Origin: Byssochlamys sp. IMV 00236
Taxonomy: Eukaryota; Ascomycota; Eurotiomycetes; Eurotiales; Thermoascaceae
Length of the DNA: 64,000 nt
Direction: 5' to 3'
NCBI GenBank assembly: GCA_001931875.2
Contig: MSJH02000830.1
Location: 432,815 to 496,814, forward strand
Positions 46,261-59,135 of the stretch are shown piece by piece; the first letter of the stretch is position 1, and every line of letters starts with the position of its first letter. The notes under the pieces were generated by a model, which saw only the letters and a program-made list of their open reading frames with translations, was not told the DNA's origin and ran no database searches. Position numbers and translations under genes: made by a program.

Positions 46261-47856
46261 ATGCATATTTCCATTCCTCAGCAGCTTTTACTTACTCTGG
46301 TCGTATCTTTTACCGTTCTTCTTTGCCAAACCAGTATAAAATGGCTTCGTGGCCCATCAGTAGTATCACCTACAACGATGGACCAACTACCACCCGATCA
46401 GAAGGTCCGACTCCACGAAGTCGCTGATTCCTTACTCGAGATATACCAGACTCTGGAAAGGATGCGCTTCATCGATCCAGAAGGTATTCAAAAAGGGCCC
46501 CATGACATCAAGGATCTACTCCCATTGTACGAAGAGCATGGCCTGGACCCGTCCATCATCTATCTTTACAGCATTTTACCATACATCGATACCGATCTCG
46601 CTGGCAATCGCGACTTCTTCCATGGTGGGGAATTTGCTGACTTCCGCGATCCTGAGCATGTGGAACAGGGTCGCGATCCATTCTACGGCGATCCCCAAGG
46701 AGACGACTTTGAGGCTGAGAATGGTCCTTACATTCGCCCTTGGGTTACGCCTTTGTCTCAGCTTGGTAATCACCAGAGTGTTATCATCTATGATACACGA
46801 GAGCACCAAATTTGGATTATTGATCAGGAAGGATGGTCTAGCACAGATCAAGCATTGAGTGGTGTGCCTAATGGTGAAGTGAGGTGTGCAAATTCTAACA
46901 GTTTCGAGCATATTCCTAGTCGACCAGCTGGGGATGTGCTGCGGGATATTAATCGCTGGTACTTGACACTTGAAGAAATACCAGGAGGGGGTGACAATAG
47001 CGGCGGTGAATGGAATGATTGGGATTTGGATCTCAGAGGATTGTATCGGGAAAACGGATGGCCGGATAATTTTGATGGCGACGCCTTTCAAGTAGCCCAG
47101 GCACGCGCATATGCCGCTTCTCGAGCCAAGTATTTCGCAGAGGAGCCGTTGAGAGCGGTGGAGAAATACAAAGATTGGTTCAAGTACTTGGACAGACAGG
47201 TCCGAACTAACCAAGAGAAACTTGATACTACGAAGACGAAGGATGAGGAATGGTGTGCGCGCTTTGATCTTTGGAAAGCGGAACGGCTGAGAAAACGTAA
47301 TGAAGATGACCTTAAGAAGGCAGAAGAAGAAGTTGGCAGACTGTGTCCTGGTAGTATATGCCAGAGAAAAGAAGACCTTCCGTTGTGGGAATTGGAAATG
47401 TTACGCCATGAATACAAATGGAAGCAGGAAAGCATCGAATCCAACGGAGATGGGGCAGAAGATCTCGAGTCTGACCCGGAACAGGTGCGACAATTCCGTG
47501 TTCAACTCCGCCAAAGAGAGAAGAGCGCCAACATCTACCGGATGGCATATGAAGCGGCTAAAGCTGATGCTGAACGAATGTGCCCCGGAAAGACCTTCCA
47601 ATCAGCCACAGGGATTAAGTCACTGGGGCGGCAGGACACAGTGACCAGCATACAATTCCATAAGGATGCAGTCGTCTCGCTGCAACAAGGCGTGCAGGAC
47701 CTCAGAGAATGGGCAGCTCGACTTCCTGATGATGCAAAGAAAGCAAGGGAGATGGTCGAAAACGATATTCAGCAGCATGAGCGATCTATCAAGAACATGA
47801 GAGATATGCAAAAAAGAGCGGAAGATTGGCTCGAACAACACGGAAATACAGAATAG
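46261..47856 (+). CDS. Orphan protein with N-terminal signal/anchor and coiled coils
   Basis: One exon, 531 residues. I do not recognise the family. Residues 1-28 (MHISIPQQLLLTLVVSFTVLLC) look like a signal peptide or membrane anchor. If translation starts at the second Met (46378, MDQLPPDQKV) the protein is cytosolic. Residues about 50-260 are a mixed, ordered-looking region with DIKDLLPLYEEHGLDPSIIYLYSILPYID, FFHGGEFADFRDPE and VIIYDTREHQIWIIDQEGW. The rest is highly charged helix, predicted coiled coil, in which two similar units end in cysteine motifs: EEEVGRLCPGSICQ and KADAERMCPGKTFQ. There is no transmembrane segment after the first. It is divergent from the sugar transporter. Such lineage-restricted proteins are common in Aspergillus accessory gene sets. 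Confidence 0.75.
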   Translation: MHISIPQQLLLTLVVSFTVLLCQTSIKWLRGPSVVSPTTMDQLPPDQKVRLHEVADSLLEIYQTLERMRFIDPEGIQKGPHDIKDLLPLYEEHGLDPSIIYLYSILPYIDTDLAGNRDFFHGGEFADFRDPEHVEQGRDPFYGDPQGDDFEAENGPYIRPWVTPLSQLGNHQSVIIYDTREHQIWIIDQEGWSSTDQALSGVPNGEVRCANSNSFEHIPSRPAGDVLRDINRWYLTLEEIPGGGDNSGGEWNDWDLDLRGLYRENGWPDNFDGDAFQVAQARAYAASRAKYFAEEPLRAVEKYKDWFKYLDRQVRTNQEKLDTTKTKDEEWCARFDLWKAERLRKRNEDDLKKAEEEVGRLCPGSICQRKEDLPLWELEMLRHEYKWKQESIESNGDGAEDLESDPEQVRQFRVQLRQREKSANIYRMAYEAAKADAERMCPGKTFQSATGIKSLGRQDTVTSIQFHKDAVVSLQQGVQDLREWAARLPDDAKKAREMVENDIQQHERSIKNMRDMQKRAEDWLEQHGNTE

Positions 47857-48176
47857 TCTGGCTGTAACATTACTATAGAGATTGAGCAGGTTTTTTAATA
47901 ATGATGCTAGAAATTTGTAATCGCCACTAGAACATTTTGTTGTACGGTGCTTGACTAGAGTCTAGAGTACCTAATGTCTTGAGAAGGAAGACGAGATACG
48001 GGCTTGGCGCCCTAAGTACGGCCCCTCCAACCAATGGGGTTCTGCACGAGAACATTTTTTATACAAACGTCACCGTGGAAAGAATAGTACTGTGCTGCGA
48101 TCTAAAGTACACACAACAGATTACAATCCAAATGTGGCAGATATAGACACATAAAAAGGTCAAGCTTATTCCTATC
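47857..48176. other. Intergenic
   Basis: About 320 bases; nothing beyond ordinary AT-rich flank is seen. Confidence 0.6.
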
Positions 48177-49716
48177 ATGCCTTCTCAGCCACCCATCCCA
48201 CATCTGCTCACGCCATATGTCACCCCGCCCCGCTCATCACTCTCTCTGGTCACATCCGTGCTGAGCGCAACGGGCAATTGGCTGGTCTTGAGAATCCTGT
48301 TCGCGGCCCTGGGTACTGGCCGGAATGGCGCAACCCCGGGAATCGGGCTCCAGAGTGGTGATGGTGTTGGGGAATTTGGTGGGAGTAGGAAGAAAGTTGT
48401 GCTGTTGAGCTTTTTGCGGGGGTGGGATTTTTGGAAATCAGAGGCGAAGAGATTGGTGAGTACACTCTTGAAAATTCTCTGCGTGTTTATTGAGGATTCG
48501 CATTGCCCTGCTAGTTTTCATCATGTTTGGGAAGACATTAAGATATTCATATTCTGCTATGTTCCATTCATTTGGCAAGACTTACAATTATTCTGTGCCC
48601 TTGTTATTATGCCCGATCTCTTTTTGCCCTTCCTTTTATGTGAAGTCTACACTATATCCGTTCGATCTAACCAGGGTTGTATCTAATACCCCTCTATTTT
48701 CTGATGATGATGATGATGATAATTCCTGCTCTCTATTCCGAGCCTATCCCGGAGAGATGAGACTAAACATTGCAAGAGCAAATTTCCAAGATACCACTCT
48801 ATTTTTCATTCTTTTCTTTTTACTCCTCCTCTATTGGAAACCAACATAACTAATATCCTCTACCAGGGCCTTGATATAGGCCGTCTGTCAGAACAAGGAC
48901 GGTTCGCTTTCATCGACGGACTCTCAGAACTATTTCATTCATCCACTCCTACACCCGCAGTAGCTCCATCACCATTCACAGCACAACCAGCTGCTGTATC
49001 TCCGAGAGGGACACTCCCGGTCCGCTCTGCACCTGGTACTCTTCGGACACCGGCGCAACCAGCTGCAGCAGTTCCAGCAGTTGGCAAAGCTCCATCCGGC
49101 TCAGAACCGGTAAAGAGGCTGCATCTCTCTGGGCGCGGCCAGGCTGCACTTGATACGTTAGAGAAGGACATCGTCGCCGTGATTAACGGACTGAAGGGAC
49201 AGAAGGGGCCCGGAAATGATGACGAAAGTGAGATGTTGTTAATTATTGACCAGCCAGACCTACTACTAGCTGCAACGGGACTGAGTCATGGGATTTCTGC
49301 TACGGATATGGGAGAATGGATAATGGGACTACAACAGGTTCGTCGAGCCTTTTGATTAAGGCCGGGAAAGGGATGAGTATGCTAACAGCTGATAGCACGT
49401 CTACTCGACGGTTGTTACATTAGCCGCAGATTCACCATTGATCCACAATGCATCTGCTTTCGCCCAGCAGCAGCAAGCGACACCACTGGAAACAGAGCAT
49501 GCAGCCTTTGTTGTTGGTCTTGCGCATAGGGCTTCGATGGTGATGCAGCTTCGGAATCTGGACACAGGAGCCGCTAAGGATGTCAGCGGAGTGCTGAGAA
49601 TCAGTAAAGGTGGAGGGCCGGATCAGGAAACGGGCGAGGGCGCATGGGAGGAGAAAGAAGTCTTGTACTTCGTTCAGCGCGATGGAGGCGTAAGGGTCTT
49701 CGGACGGGGCGAATGA
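48177..49716 (+). CDS. ELP6: Elongator complex subunit 6
   Basis: RecA-like subunit that, with Elp4 and Elp5, forms the hexameric ring of Elongator, the complex that modifies wobble uridines of tRNA. Exons 48177-48455, 48867-49337 and 49396-49716 give 356 residues. The start is typical of fungal Elp6 (PHLLTPYVTPPRSSLSLVTSVLSATGNWLVLRILFAAL), then VVLLSFLRGWDFWKSEAKRLGLDIGRL across the first intron, FIDGLSELF, LLIIDQPDLLLAATG and STVVTLAADSPLI. As usual for this subunit, no Walker A motif is present. A long Ala/Pro-rich insert (about 120-165) lies in the middle. Intron 1 is 411 bases, the longest in the window, and holds a (GAT)6 run. The phase-0 junction restores the conserved RLGLDI segment. 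Confidence 0.85.
48703..48720 (+). repeat. (GAT)6 microsatellite in an ELP6 intron
   Basis: Six perfect GAT units inside the unusually long first intron of the ELP6 gene. Confidence 0.9.
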
Positions 49717-50173
49717 ATCGAGAGTCTCCGTGAAACCTCCTCGAACAGCGGCGTTTAGGAGTTATTTCAATCAGACCTGTCCTGGGATTGAATTGGGTGA
49801 GAGTAATAGGGAGACAAGTGTTTTTTTTATTTTGTGGATTTGGGAATAAGGTAGCCTTTTCGTAGAATGCTCGAATTCAGTAAGACAGGTTCATGTATTG
49901 GAGAAGATCTCCCAGATACCGTGTCTGCCATTGACATGGGATATTCGCCAGCGATTAACAAAAAGGAAATTCATGCACACGCCTTCCCTTTTCTTCCACC
50001 GAAAACCCATGACTTTTTTGGTCTTCCGTTATGTTTTCGTTGGACCCTGGCGGCAGAAAAGGCCCCTTCAGCATCCCCTGGAATCATCACGCCCAAAGCC
50101 GCTGTTTTTATAAGACGACTGCCGCATCATTTCAAACCTCCAGCTTCCGACAAAATCCGACGTAAGAAGACAT
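49717..50173. other. Intergenic between convergent genes
   Basis: 3' flanks of ELP6 (plus) and of the eL37 gene (minus). A plus-strand ORF starting at 49867 runs antisense through eL37 and is not a gene. Confidence 0.6.
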
Positions 50174-50740
<567 letters not shown>

Positions 50741-51476
50741 CTTGAATCAGAGGGACTGTACCACGTCAATCGTTAGCAAAATTATTTCCCTATAGCATGT
50801 AGTAAACGAGACGCGAAAGGAGTCTCCTCTCACCTGGTGATTCCGTTGAAGGGCGGGTTGTCGTTGTCGTCGTCGCTGGGCGTATCGGAAGTTCGCTGAG
50901 AGTTCAACTGGGCGTCGCTAAGCGAATTGTGGTTTCAGGGCTTGAACCCTGGTCCCGTGATTCTTTCAGCCCGGCTTCCAACTGTCACATGACTTGAGAG
51001 GCAGACCCACATTTGCTTCCGCGCGAAGCTTAGACTAGACCGACCTCGGGAAGTTCAAGACCCATCTCCATTTTCTCGTAGTCGTGGCTAAACTTCAAGG
51101 TTTCGATCAAGACTGCGTCCTGGACGCTAAATTCTACATGGCTCACACAGTGGCTTCATACATTATCGCATAGCTGTATCTGTATAAATCAACTACGAGC
51201 GTGGATCAATTAAAGCATATGTTTAGTCCTTAGGGCAATGATAATAGCTATTTCGTGGGCCTAGACAGGAGAATACTCTCTGACATCTCATTGAAAAAGA
51301 CTCTCAGAAGGAATAAACAAATCGAGGCATTGCTCCTCGTTTCTATAGTGAATTTATCACCCATCTCGTTCGAATTTGATTCAACTCAAGGATAATTTCA
51401 TGGCCAGCATGTTTTGCATTTACAGGAAGAGAATCAGACGCCCATGTAGATATCATAAATAGATGAATAAGAATCA
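50741..51476. other. Intergenic; promoter of eL37 and 3' flank of SLU7
   Basis: No gene is visible. The part next to eL37 is the promoter of a highly expressed ribosomal-protein gene; the part next to SLU7 is AT-rich. Confidence 0.6.
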
Positions 51477-52901
51477 TTATACAAGCTCATCTTTCCCAAT
51501 AAAAGGACTCATAGGATCCTCCGCAGCAAGGCGACTTCGCTTGTATGACTCCAATTCCTCTTCGCTGACGCCTTGCTGCACCTCCATAAGCGATCGCTTC
51601 TTGGAGTTGGTATCTGCCGCATCTTTCTGATTTTGATCGCTACCGCCTGTCCTCGGCTCTGCCGAATCCGCCTCGTCATTTTCTTTGGCAGTGGTCTCTT
51701 CGCCGTCTCCCTCTGGCGGTAAGAGCATATTACCTGCCTCTTCGAACGCCCGTTTCCCTTCCTCGCCAGTACAGTAACTGTTTTTGACAGTAGAATGACA
51801 GCATGCATATCCCCATTCGAAATTGTGCCACCAACTTCCCCATACTGATGTGTGGTTGTTGATGAGAATGTCTTCCGCGTATTTCGACTTTGCCACTTTC
51901 TTTGGCGCTCCCTTGATAGCACCGGTCTCATCATATTCAACGAACCGCTCATTTTCAACAACCGCAGCGTCCTTCAGAGGAGAGGGCTGCAGATACTCCT
52001 CGCCACCATACTTCTCAAGTAATGCTTTGCGCTTAGCTTGACGTTTGGCCTCGGATTCTTGCTCATGCTTCTTCCTAAGGACCTCTCCAGACGTAGGGTT
52101 GGCCTGGAGATGTATTTTGTCCTTGCCTCCGCGTTCTTGTGATTCCCAAGCATAACGCTGCGCTTTTTCGAACTCTGCAGCATCTCCCGATGCACGCACG
52201 AAATTTTCTTCTGCGACAAGAGCTGATGCCTGGTCCGCCTGCGCTCCCATATCTACCATTGATCGCGTCTTGGGATCATATTTCGCAGAGTCAAGGTCAA
52301 GGTTGAGCAAATACTTTGCTGTGTCTTCTCGGATTCGCAGGTTCCTGGTTGCTGTGCTCTGTTGTCTTCCCATGTCTGATTCTTCCGCATACCGTGCTTC
52401 TTCATCGTGACCTCCATCCTCATCGTCCTCGCCGTCAAGCTGTTTCTTTTCGCTTTCTTCTTTAGCTTTTCGCTTCAATTTCTCAAGCTCCTCATATTCC
52501 TCAATCACGCTGCGATATTCCCTTGGATCATAACCATTCCATCGATCCCGCTTCGCATCCCAGCCTAGTTCCACATCTTGCACGATTTCGTCTGCCTGGA
52601 TATCCTTCCCTGTCCATTTCGCTCCATGCTTTCGTGGCCGACTGAGGCACTCCTTAGTCTTGTGGGTCATAGCACCGCAGTTCTCGCATGCTCCTTTCCG
52701 GTACTTAGTGGCAGCGGGACCAGCACGCTTGCCTCTTTCGTACCACTTGGACTGATCAGCAGTCGATTTTTGTAAGCGCTGATGCTCTAGATAGTCGTTT
52801 GCTGTGGCGTCATCATCGATATAGAACGGTTTCTTCGAGATGAAGGACGGGATGTACTCGTTGCGCTCCTTGGACGCCACATCGGTGGGTTTGCGTGACA
52901 T
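51477..52901 (-). CDS. SLU7: Pre-mRNA splicing factor Slu7
   Basis: Second-step splicing factor that helps choose the 3' splice site in the spliceosome. One exon, 474 residues. It begins [20 protein letters not shown], with the conserved [15 protein letters not shown] block. A CCHC zinc knuckle follows (C72, C75, H80, C85 in [15 protein letters not shown]), then [37 protein letters not shown] and a long charged coiled region. The YGGEEYL block and [34 protein letters not shown] close the conserved part, all hallmarks of Slu7. It is divergent from REV3 with 407 bases between start codons. Confidence 0.96.
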   Translation of the reverse strand: MSRKPTDVASKERNEYIPSFISKKPFYIDDDATANDYLEHQRLQKSTADQSKWYERGKRAGPAATKYRKGACENCGAMTHKTKECLSRPRKHGAKWTGKDIQADEIVQDVELGWDAKRDRWNGYDPREYRSVIEEYEELEKLKRKAKEESEKKQLDGEDDEDGGHDEEARYAEESDMGRQQSTATRNLRIREDTAKYLLNLDLDSAKYDPKTRSMVDMGAQADQASALVAEENFVRASGDAAEFEKAQRYAWESQERGGKDKIHLQANPTSGEVLRKKHEQESEAKRQAKRKALLEKYGGEEYLQPSPLKDAAVVENERFVEYDETGAIKGAPKKVAKSKYAEDILINNHTSVWGSWWHNFEWGYACCHSTVKNSYCTGEEGKRAFEEAGNMLLPPEGDGEETTAKENDEADSAEPRTGGSDQNQKDAADTNSKKRSLMEVQQGVSEEELESYKRSRLAAEDPMSPFIGKDELV

Positions 52902-53308
52902 CCTGGCTGCGACTGTCGGGAAAATGCTGATATAACCCTGTCTTATTCGCGATTATTATTGAACCAGAAAGAGTGTTGTAAATATAGGAAGTTGGCAAGA
53001 TAACTGCCTCGAAAGAGAAAAGATATGGGCTCTCGCGGAGTCTGGAGATCGGAGATAGCTCAGGGACCCACACTGACCACGTGATCAGGCGTTCCTCTTC
53101 GCGCTTAAGTAAGTAGTGTTATGCACGTCATTCTCCGCATTCTTCAAGGCGCGATTCTCAACAGGGATGTACATAGGTTCAGGTTCAGACGAGAACCGTG
53201 ACGCGACTCTTATTTCCTTGGATAGTTTTTGGAGTCGAGGTTCCTCAGTTCCTCGTTATGCATTCAATATGTTGATATCGACCTTTGTGTCTCACTATTG
53301 AACGACAG
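52902..53308. promoter_or_regulatory. Shared divergent promoter, SLU7 / REV3
   Basis: 407 bases between two start codons on opposite strands. On the REV3 side three upstream ATGs open short frames: 53121-53201, 53167-53301 and 53258-53275. The second stops seven bases before the REV3 ATG. Whether they are in the mRNA depends on the unseen transcription start. Confidence 0.5.
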
Positions 53309-56300
53309 ATGGATCTTTTCAAAGTCCGTCTGAACTGTATTGACCACTATCAAGCAGAACCTTCGGAATTTGATCCTCCTGTTCCATATGACTATGAACC
53401 CCGCGAACGGAGGAGGGGTAGGCTGAAAGTCCCAGTAATTCGCGTTTTTGGCGCGACGGAGACAGGTCAGAAGGTCTGCGCTCATATCCATGGCGCGTTT
53501 CCATATCTCTATGTCGAATACGAAGGGAGCCTGGAACCGGACGAAGGTTGGTAAAGTTTCTTATATACTGGATTGATGTGGCTAAAGTGCGCGCAGTAAA
53601 CTCAGCTATTCGTACTCTTCACGTTTCAATCGACCATGCCTTGGCGGTCAGCTACCAGCGGAATGCCTACGACGGCAAGACGGCGTATGTTGCTCATGTC
53701 TCGCTCGTGAAAGGGACGCCCTTCTATGGGTATTACGTGGGATACAAATTCTATTTCAAAATCTATCTGTTAAACCCATTCCACATAACACGACTTGCGG
53801 ATCTCTTGCGACAAGGCGCTGTAATGAAACGCCAATTACAACCATATGAAAGCCACCTCCAATACATACCGCAATGGATGTGTGACTACAACTTGTACGG
53901 GTGTGCAGATATGAATTGTAGAAAAGCCAAATTCCGAGCGCCAGTTCCTGAGTATCTCGAGCTCAATGACCTTTCGCACCAATGGCATAATCGGTCTATA
54001 CCAGGGGACCTTATTTCAGATGACTCGATCCTGCCGAAACAGAGCCATTGTCCCTTGGAAGTCGATATCTGCGTCCAGGATATCGTTAATCGATTGGAGA
54101 TCAAAGAAAGACCGTTGCACCACGATTTCATAGAGAGGCTGCAACCATTGGCTTCTGATTTGAAATTGGTCCCCAGCATGGCAGGGCTATGGCAGGACGA
54201 AACTCGCAGGCGTAAAAAGAGAATGGGCCTGGCAGACCCGGAAAGCACACCTTTCGGTCCGGAAGAGCTGGTTTCTATGTCTGCAGATTCAAGGAACCAA
54301 GAAAAAGGTGGCTGGATTCATGAAGATGATTACCGCCAGAGAGTCCTTGAAATTGCTGCCGAGGAAAAGCGTGACGGAGGCGACCATGGTTTATCATTTG
54401 ATAACTTCGTCTCGAGGAAACCGTTTGAAAGTGAAGTCCAGACGGTCTTACAGAGCGTGGAAGAATTGTTTCCTCAGCAGTTCCAGCAGTCCACTTTACA
54501 AAGGACGGCATCTCAGCATGCAGGAGAGATACCGATTGCAGAGATCCAGGTGGACGAGGACACCGTCTTGTCATTCAGAGACGGAGACAATTTCTTCTAT
54601 TCCGATGACGAGTATTCCGACCAACCGTACCTTGTCGCTGAGGAAAGCGACCAGGCTTCCCCAGATCCCCTCAACTGCAACCCCGACGTCGGAGGTGAAA
54701 CCGCTGAACAACTCTACGAAGCCAGCTCCGAAGTCAACATTCGAACTCTAAACGATTCTATCTACAATAACTGCCCGGTGGACCCTTTCTCGCCATCTGC
54801 AGATCTTCACAAAGCTGAAGAAACATGCAGAAATGCCCTGATTGAGTCAGATGCTTCGGGCGATGTAACGGATAGCTCTCGACGGTCTTTGAAGCGTGTC
54901 CAAGAGGAATCAGTCGCCCATGAACCTGCACGGAAAAGACACCGATGTCTGGGCTATTCTGCGGAAAATCCAGACATCGAACCCCGTGCTCGAAGTGATA
55001 CACTCGATATTTCTACTGAGAGCCCGAACTCTGTCGACGGAGGAGTGCGGGAACCTACCTTCAGTGGCAGGACAGGAACGCCAAGTGGTACGCCGTCTTC
55101 TCCGCCAAAGCCATCATCCTCGCAAAAGACTCCACGAGCTCTTGGGGAAGGTCAAAACCAGCGCATTCAATTTCCTGTAGTCAAAGATCCGAACGATCCT
55201 GCGACGATACTGCGGTTTAGCCAGCGAAGTGCTTGCTCAAAGCTCACTCTGGACTCGTCTCAGAAGATTACACAACTCTCGCACGAACAAGAGGAGATCC
55301 CAAATCCGTCAAAACAATATCAGCCCCCGTCATCACAATCCCACTCTTTCTCTAGTCTATCCACGTCAACATGGATCGACCCCCATATCGTTGCAGTAGG
55401 CTCGACGATGCACCATGCCTTCAACATTCCATCAAGCCGACGTATTCTTTGTTACTATACTTCAGGGCCTACACCTAGTGAGGTTTGTTCCACCATGAAC
55501 GATGATGGGCATCCGTCTGTCGTATACCAGAAGGCATACTATAGTGACGAAAGCGATGTTCCTGAGCGCCAACGTGAATATGCCGGTCGCGAATTCCGTC
55601 TGGAAAGTGATACCCTGCGGTATTTGCCCGAGTTCGATCCTACTGGAAGATCAGCAGCCATGTTTGGAGAGCGAGCTCCCGTTGCCGTCGATCGCATGTT
55701 GCAAGAACAGCAAGATCAGAGGCTTCGGGAAGCTTCATCCTGCAGGGTCTGGGAATTCGCACCTGTGCCGCCCACCCGGGCTGAAGTTGTTGAATGGTTC
55801 GAGGAAACCATGAAAAAGAACGAAACCATGGACCGTCCTCTCCCCGAAACGAAACCAAATGTATTGTCTCAGATCGAGGGAGCCACTCAACAAAACGCAC
55901 ATGGTTTCAAGTACTCTCAAAAGCAGGAGTCGACGAGTGTAGAACACCAAGTGCACTACATGAGTGTAATGAGTCTTGAAGTTCATGTGAATACCCGTGG
56001 TTCGTTAGCTCCAAATCCGGAAGAAGACGAGATCTCGTGCGTTTTCTGGTGTCTCAAGTCTGAGGATCAAGACCTCGATGTCAACACGCAGCTGGAGAAT
56101 GTGCACGTCGGAATCCTCGCTCAAGGGGAGGATGAAAGATTAGCTCAGAAGCTGTCTAAAGCTCTGACAATCGAAGTCGCACAGGAGAATACAGAACTGG
56201 ACTTAATCACTAGATTGGTTGATATTGTTAGGCTTCATGACCCAGATATCATTACTGGTTACGAAGTGCACAATAGCTCTTGGGGCTATTTGATCCAACG

Positions 56301-58479
56301 TGCTCGATGCAAGTATGACTATGATCTATGTGACGAGTTATCGCGCGTGAAGTCACAGGCGCACGGAAGATTCGGCAAAGAAAACGACCTCTGGGGCTTC
56401 AACACCTCTTCCAGCATCAGAATAACAGGTCGACACATGATCAACATCGGACGGGCCATGAGAAGTGAGCTGAACTTGCTTCAGTATACTATCGAGAACG
56501 TTACATTCCACCTGCTGCACAGGAGAATCCCGCACTATCCATACAAGGATTTGACTGCTTGGTATAAAAGCGGAAAACCCCGTGATCTTATGAAGATCGT
56601 CGACTATTTCGTCTCCAGAGTACAGATAAACATTGAGATTTTAGATGCAAACGAGCTCATCCCGCGGATCAGCGAACAAGCGAGACTTCTAGGTATCGAC
56701 TTCTTCTCGGTGATTAGTCGAGGTTCCCAATTCAAGGTTGAATCATTGATGTTTCGAATCGCAAAGCCCGAGAACTTCATGCTGGTATCCCCAAGCAAAA
56801 AGCAAGTTGGCCAACAGAACGCGCTTGAGTGTATACCTCTTGTTATGGAGCCTCAGAGTGACTTCTACACCAGTCCTCTTCTGGTTTTAGACTTTCAGTC
56901 CTTGTATCCAAGTGTCGTGATAGCATACAATTATTGCTATTCGACTTTCCTGGGAAGGGCGGTCAACTGGAGAGGTCGGAATAAAATGGGATTCACAGAC
57001 TACAAGAGGCAACCGCGTATTCTGGAGCTCCTCAAGGACGACATTAATATTGCGCCAAATGGAATGATATATGCGAAGCCTGAAATACGCAAGTCGCTCC
57101 TGGCTAAAATGCTCACTGAGATTCTGGAGACTCGAGTGATGGTTAAGAGTGGAATGAAAGTTGATAAAGAGGACAAGACATTGCAACGCCTGCTGAATAA
57201 CAGACAGCTCGCTTTGAAATTGATTGCCAACGTGACCTATGGTTATACATCAGCGTCATTTTCGGGGAGAATGCCATGTTCTGAGATTGCAGACAGCATC
57301 GTACAAACTGGGCGGGAGACGCTTGAAAAAGCAATCGCGCTGATACACTCTGTCGAACGGTGGGGTGCTGAGGTTGTGTATGGTGACACAGACAGTTTGT
57401 TCGTCTACCTTAAAGGACGTTCACGCGAGCAAGCGTTTGACATTGGAGAAGAGATCGCCAAAACCGTGACTGAAATGAATCCTCGGCCAATCAAGCTCAA
57501 GTTCGAGAAAGTCTACCATCCATGTGTTCTCCTGGCAAAGAAGCGCTATGTCGGGTTCAAATATGAACGCAGAGACCAGGTCGAGCCGGAATTCGATGCC
57601 AAAGGCATAGAGACAGTACGGCGGGACGGTACTCCAGCAGAGCAGAAAATCGAGGAAAAGGCTCTCAAAATCTTGTTTAAAACAGCAGACTTGAGCCAGG
57701 TAAAGAGATACTTTCAAAATCAGTGCGCAAAGATCATGCAGGGTCGTGTCTCCATCCAAGACTTTTGCTTCGCCAGAGAGGTCCGTCTCGGGACATACAG
57801 CGAAAAAGGCTTACCTCCTCCAGGAGCTCTGATCAGTGTCAAACGCATGCTCCAAGATCCACGTTTGGAACCCCAGTACGGAGAACGCGTTCCGTACGTG
57901 GTCATTACTGGAGCCCCGGGATCCAGACTCATCGACCGTTGCGTGGCACCAGAAGTGCTCCTTCACGATGCGCAACTGGAGCTAGACGCTGAATACTATA
58001 TCACTAAAAACATCATTCCACCATTGGAACGAATCTTCAACCTCGTCGGTGCAAATGTCCGCCAATGGTATGACGAGATGCCCAAATTCCAACGCATGCG
58101 TCGTGTCGAAGGCACGGCCGCCAAGGACACAAAAAAGACACTTGAATCCTACATGAGATCTTCCGCCTGTGTTTTATGCAGAGAGAAACTCGACAATACA
58201 GATCTCCCTGTATGCAACGCCTGTCTAGCTCAGCCCCATATTTCCCTTCTGCGATTGAGATCACGTCTTCAGCGCGCCGAGAAGCGTACTATCGACCTAC
58301 ATAAAATCTGTCGCTCGTGCATGGGTGTTCCTTTCGGAGACGATGTCACATGCGATAGCAAAGACTGTCCAGTTTTCTATTCGAGGGTCAGACATGTGGC
58401 GAATTGGAATAATACGACCGCGGTATTAGAGCCGGTAGCGAAACTCCTTGAAGAGAGAGGTAACGAATTAGATTGGTAG
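53309..58479 (+). CDS. REV3: DNA polymerase zeta catalytic subunit
   Basis: B-family polymerase for translesion synthesis past DNA damage, the main source of damage-induced mutation; works with Rev7. Exons 53309-53546 and 53597-58479 give 1706 residues. The N-terminal domain begins MDLFKVRLNCIDHY and has HIHGAFPYLYVEYEG and the HVSLVKGTPFYGYYVGYKF block. A long disordered middle (about 310-800) follows. Polymerase motifs are DFQSLYPS (1178-1185), KLIANVTYGYTSASFSGRMP and YGDTDS (1341-1346). Two C-terminal cysteine clusters begin at C1604 (CVLCREK) and C1651 (CRSCMG); the second is the CysB site that binds an iron-sulfur cluster and accessory subunits. At the expected exonuclease I motif the sequence reads SLEVHVN without the D-x-E pair, fitting the lack of proofreading in this enzyme. 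Confidence 0.97.
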
Positions 58480-59135
58480 GGCATGGAAGGGACGAATATT
58501 ATTATGAGTTACGTTCTGTCCGGTACTGATGAAGCCCTTAACGAACATGCATCATTGAACGGTTTGGATGGGATGGCAGGCGTCAGGGAAAGGGGCATTT
58601 TCCCGGGGAGAAACCGGAGCTCCTGTCTAATCATAGTATGCATTGTTAAAGGTCGAGGGGGTTTGGGCTACAATAGACGACCTCATCCGCAATATCTAGA
58701 GTAAATATCCGCATTTTTAGTCGCTATTGATTGAAATTCTCTAGATATCACCGAAACAGTTGTTAATATGCAAAGTACGGTACTTTACTGTAACCATGTG
58801 CTCTTACTCTTGCAGAACTGTATTATACCTATTGTACAAAGTTAATTCAGGTGTGGAAGATCCAAGTCTACATGGAAAGGACACATGAAAATTGATGGCT
58901 AATTCTCAAGTCGCTGAGACCAACGCCGGCCCTTCAACAAGATTCTACGTTGCATCCATGTTTATTCAAGCGTGATGTTGTAATCACATCTAATGCCTGC
59001 CCCGTTAGAATTGCTGCAATTGACTTCTATGGACGAGTTAACTAATCCCTTGTCTGCAAGGGGACAGGAAGAAAGCCCTAGGTCACAAAGAGAGAAAAAC
59101 TAATAAAAGATAGTGTCAAGCGTTTGAAATCCGCC
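58480..59135. other. Intergenic between convergent genes
   Basis: 3' flanks of REV3 (plus) and the RdRP gene (minus). No gene is seen. Confidence 0.6.
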
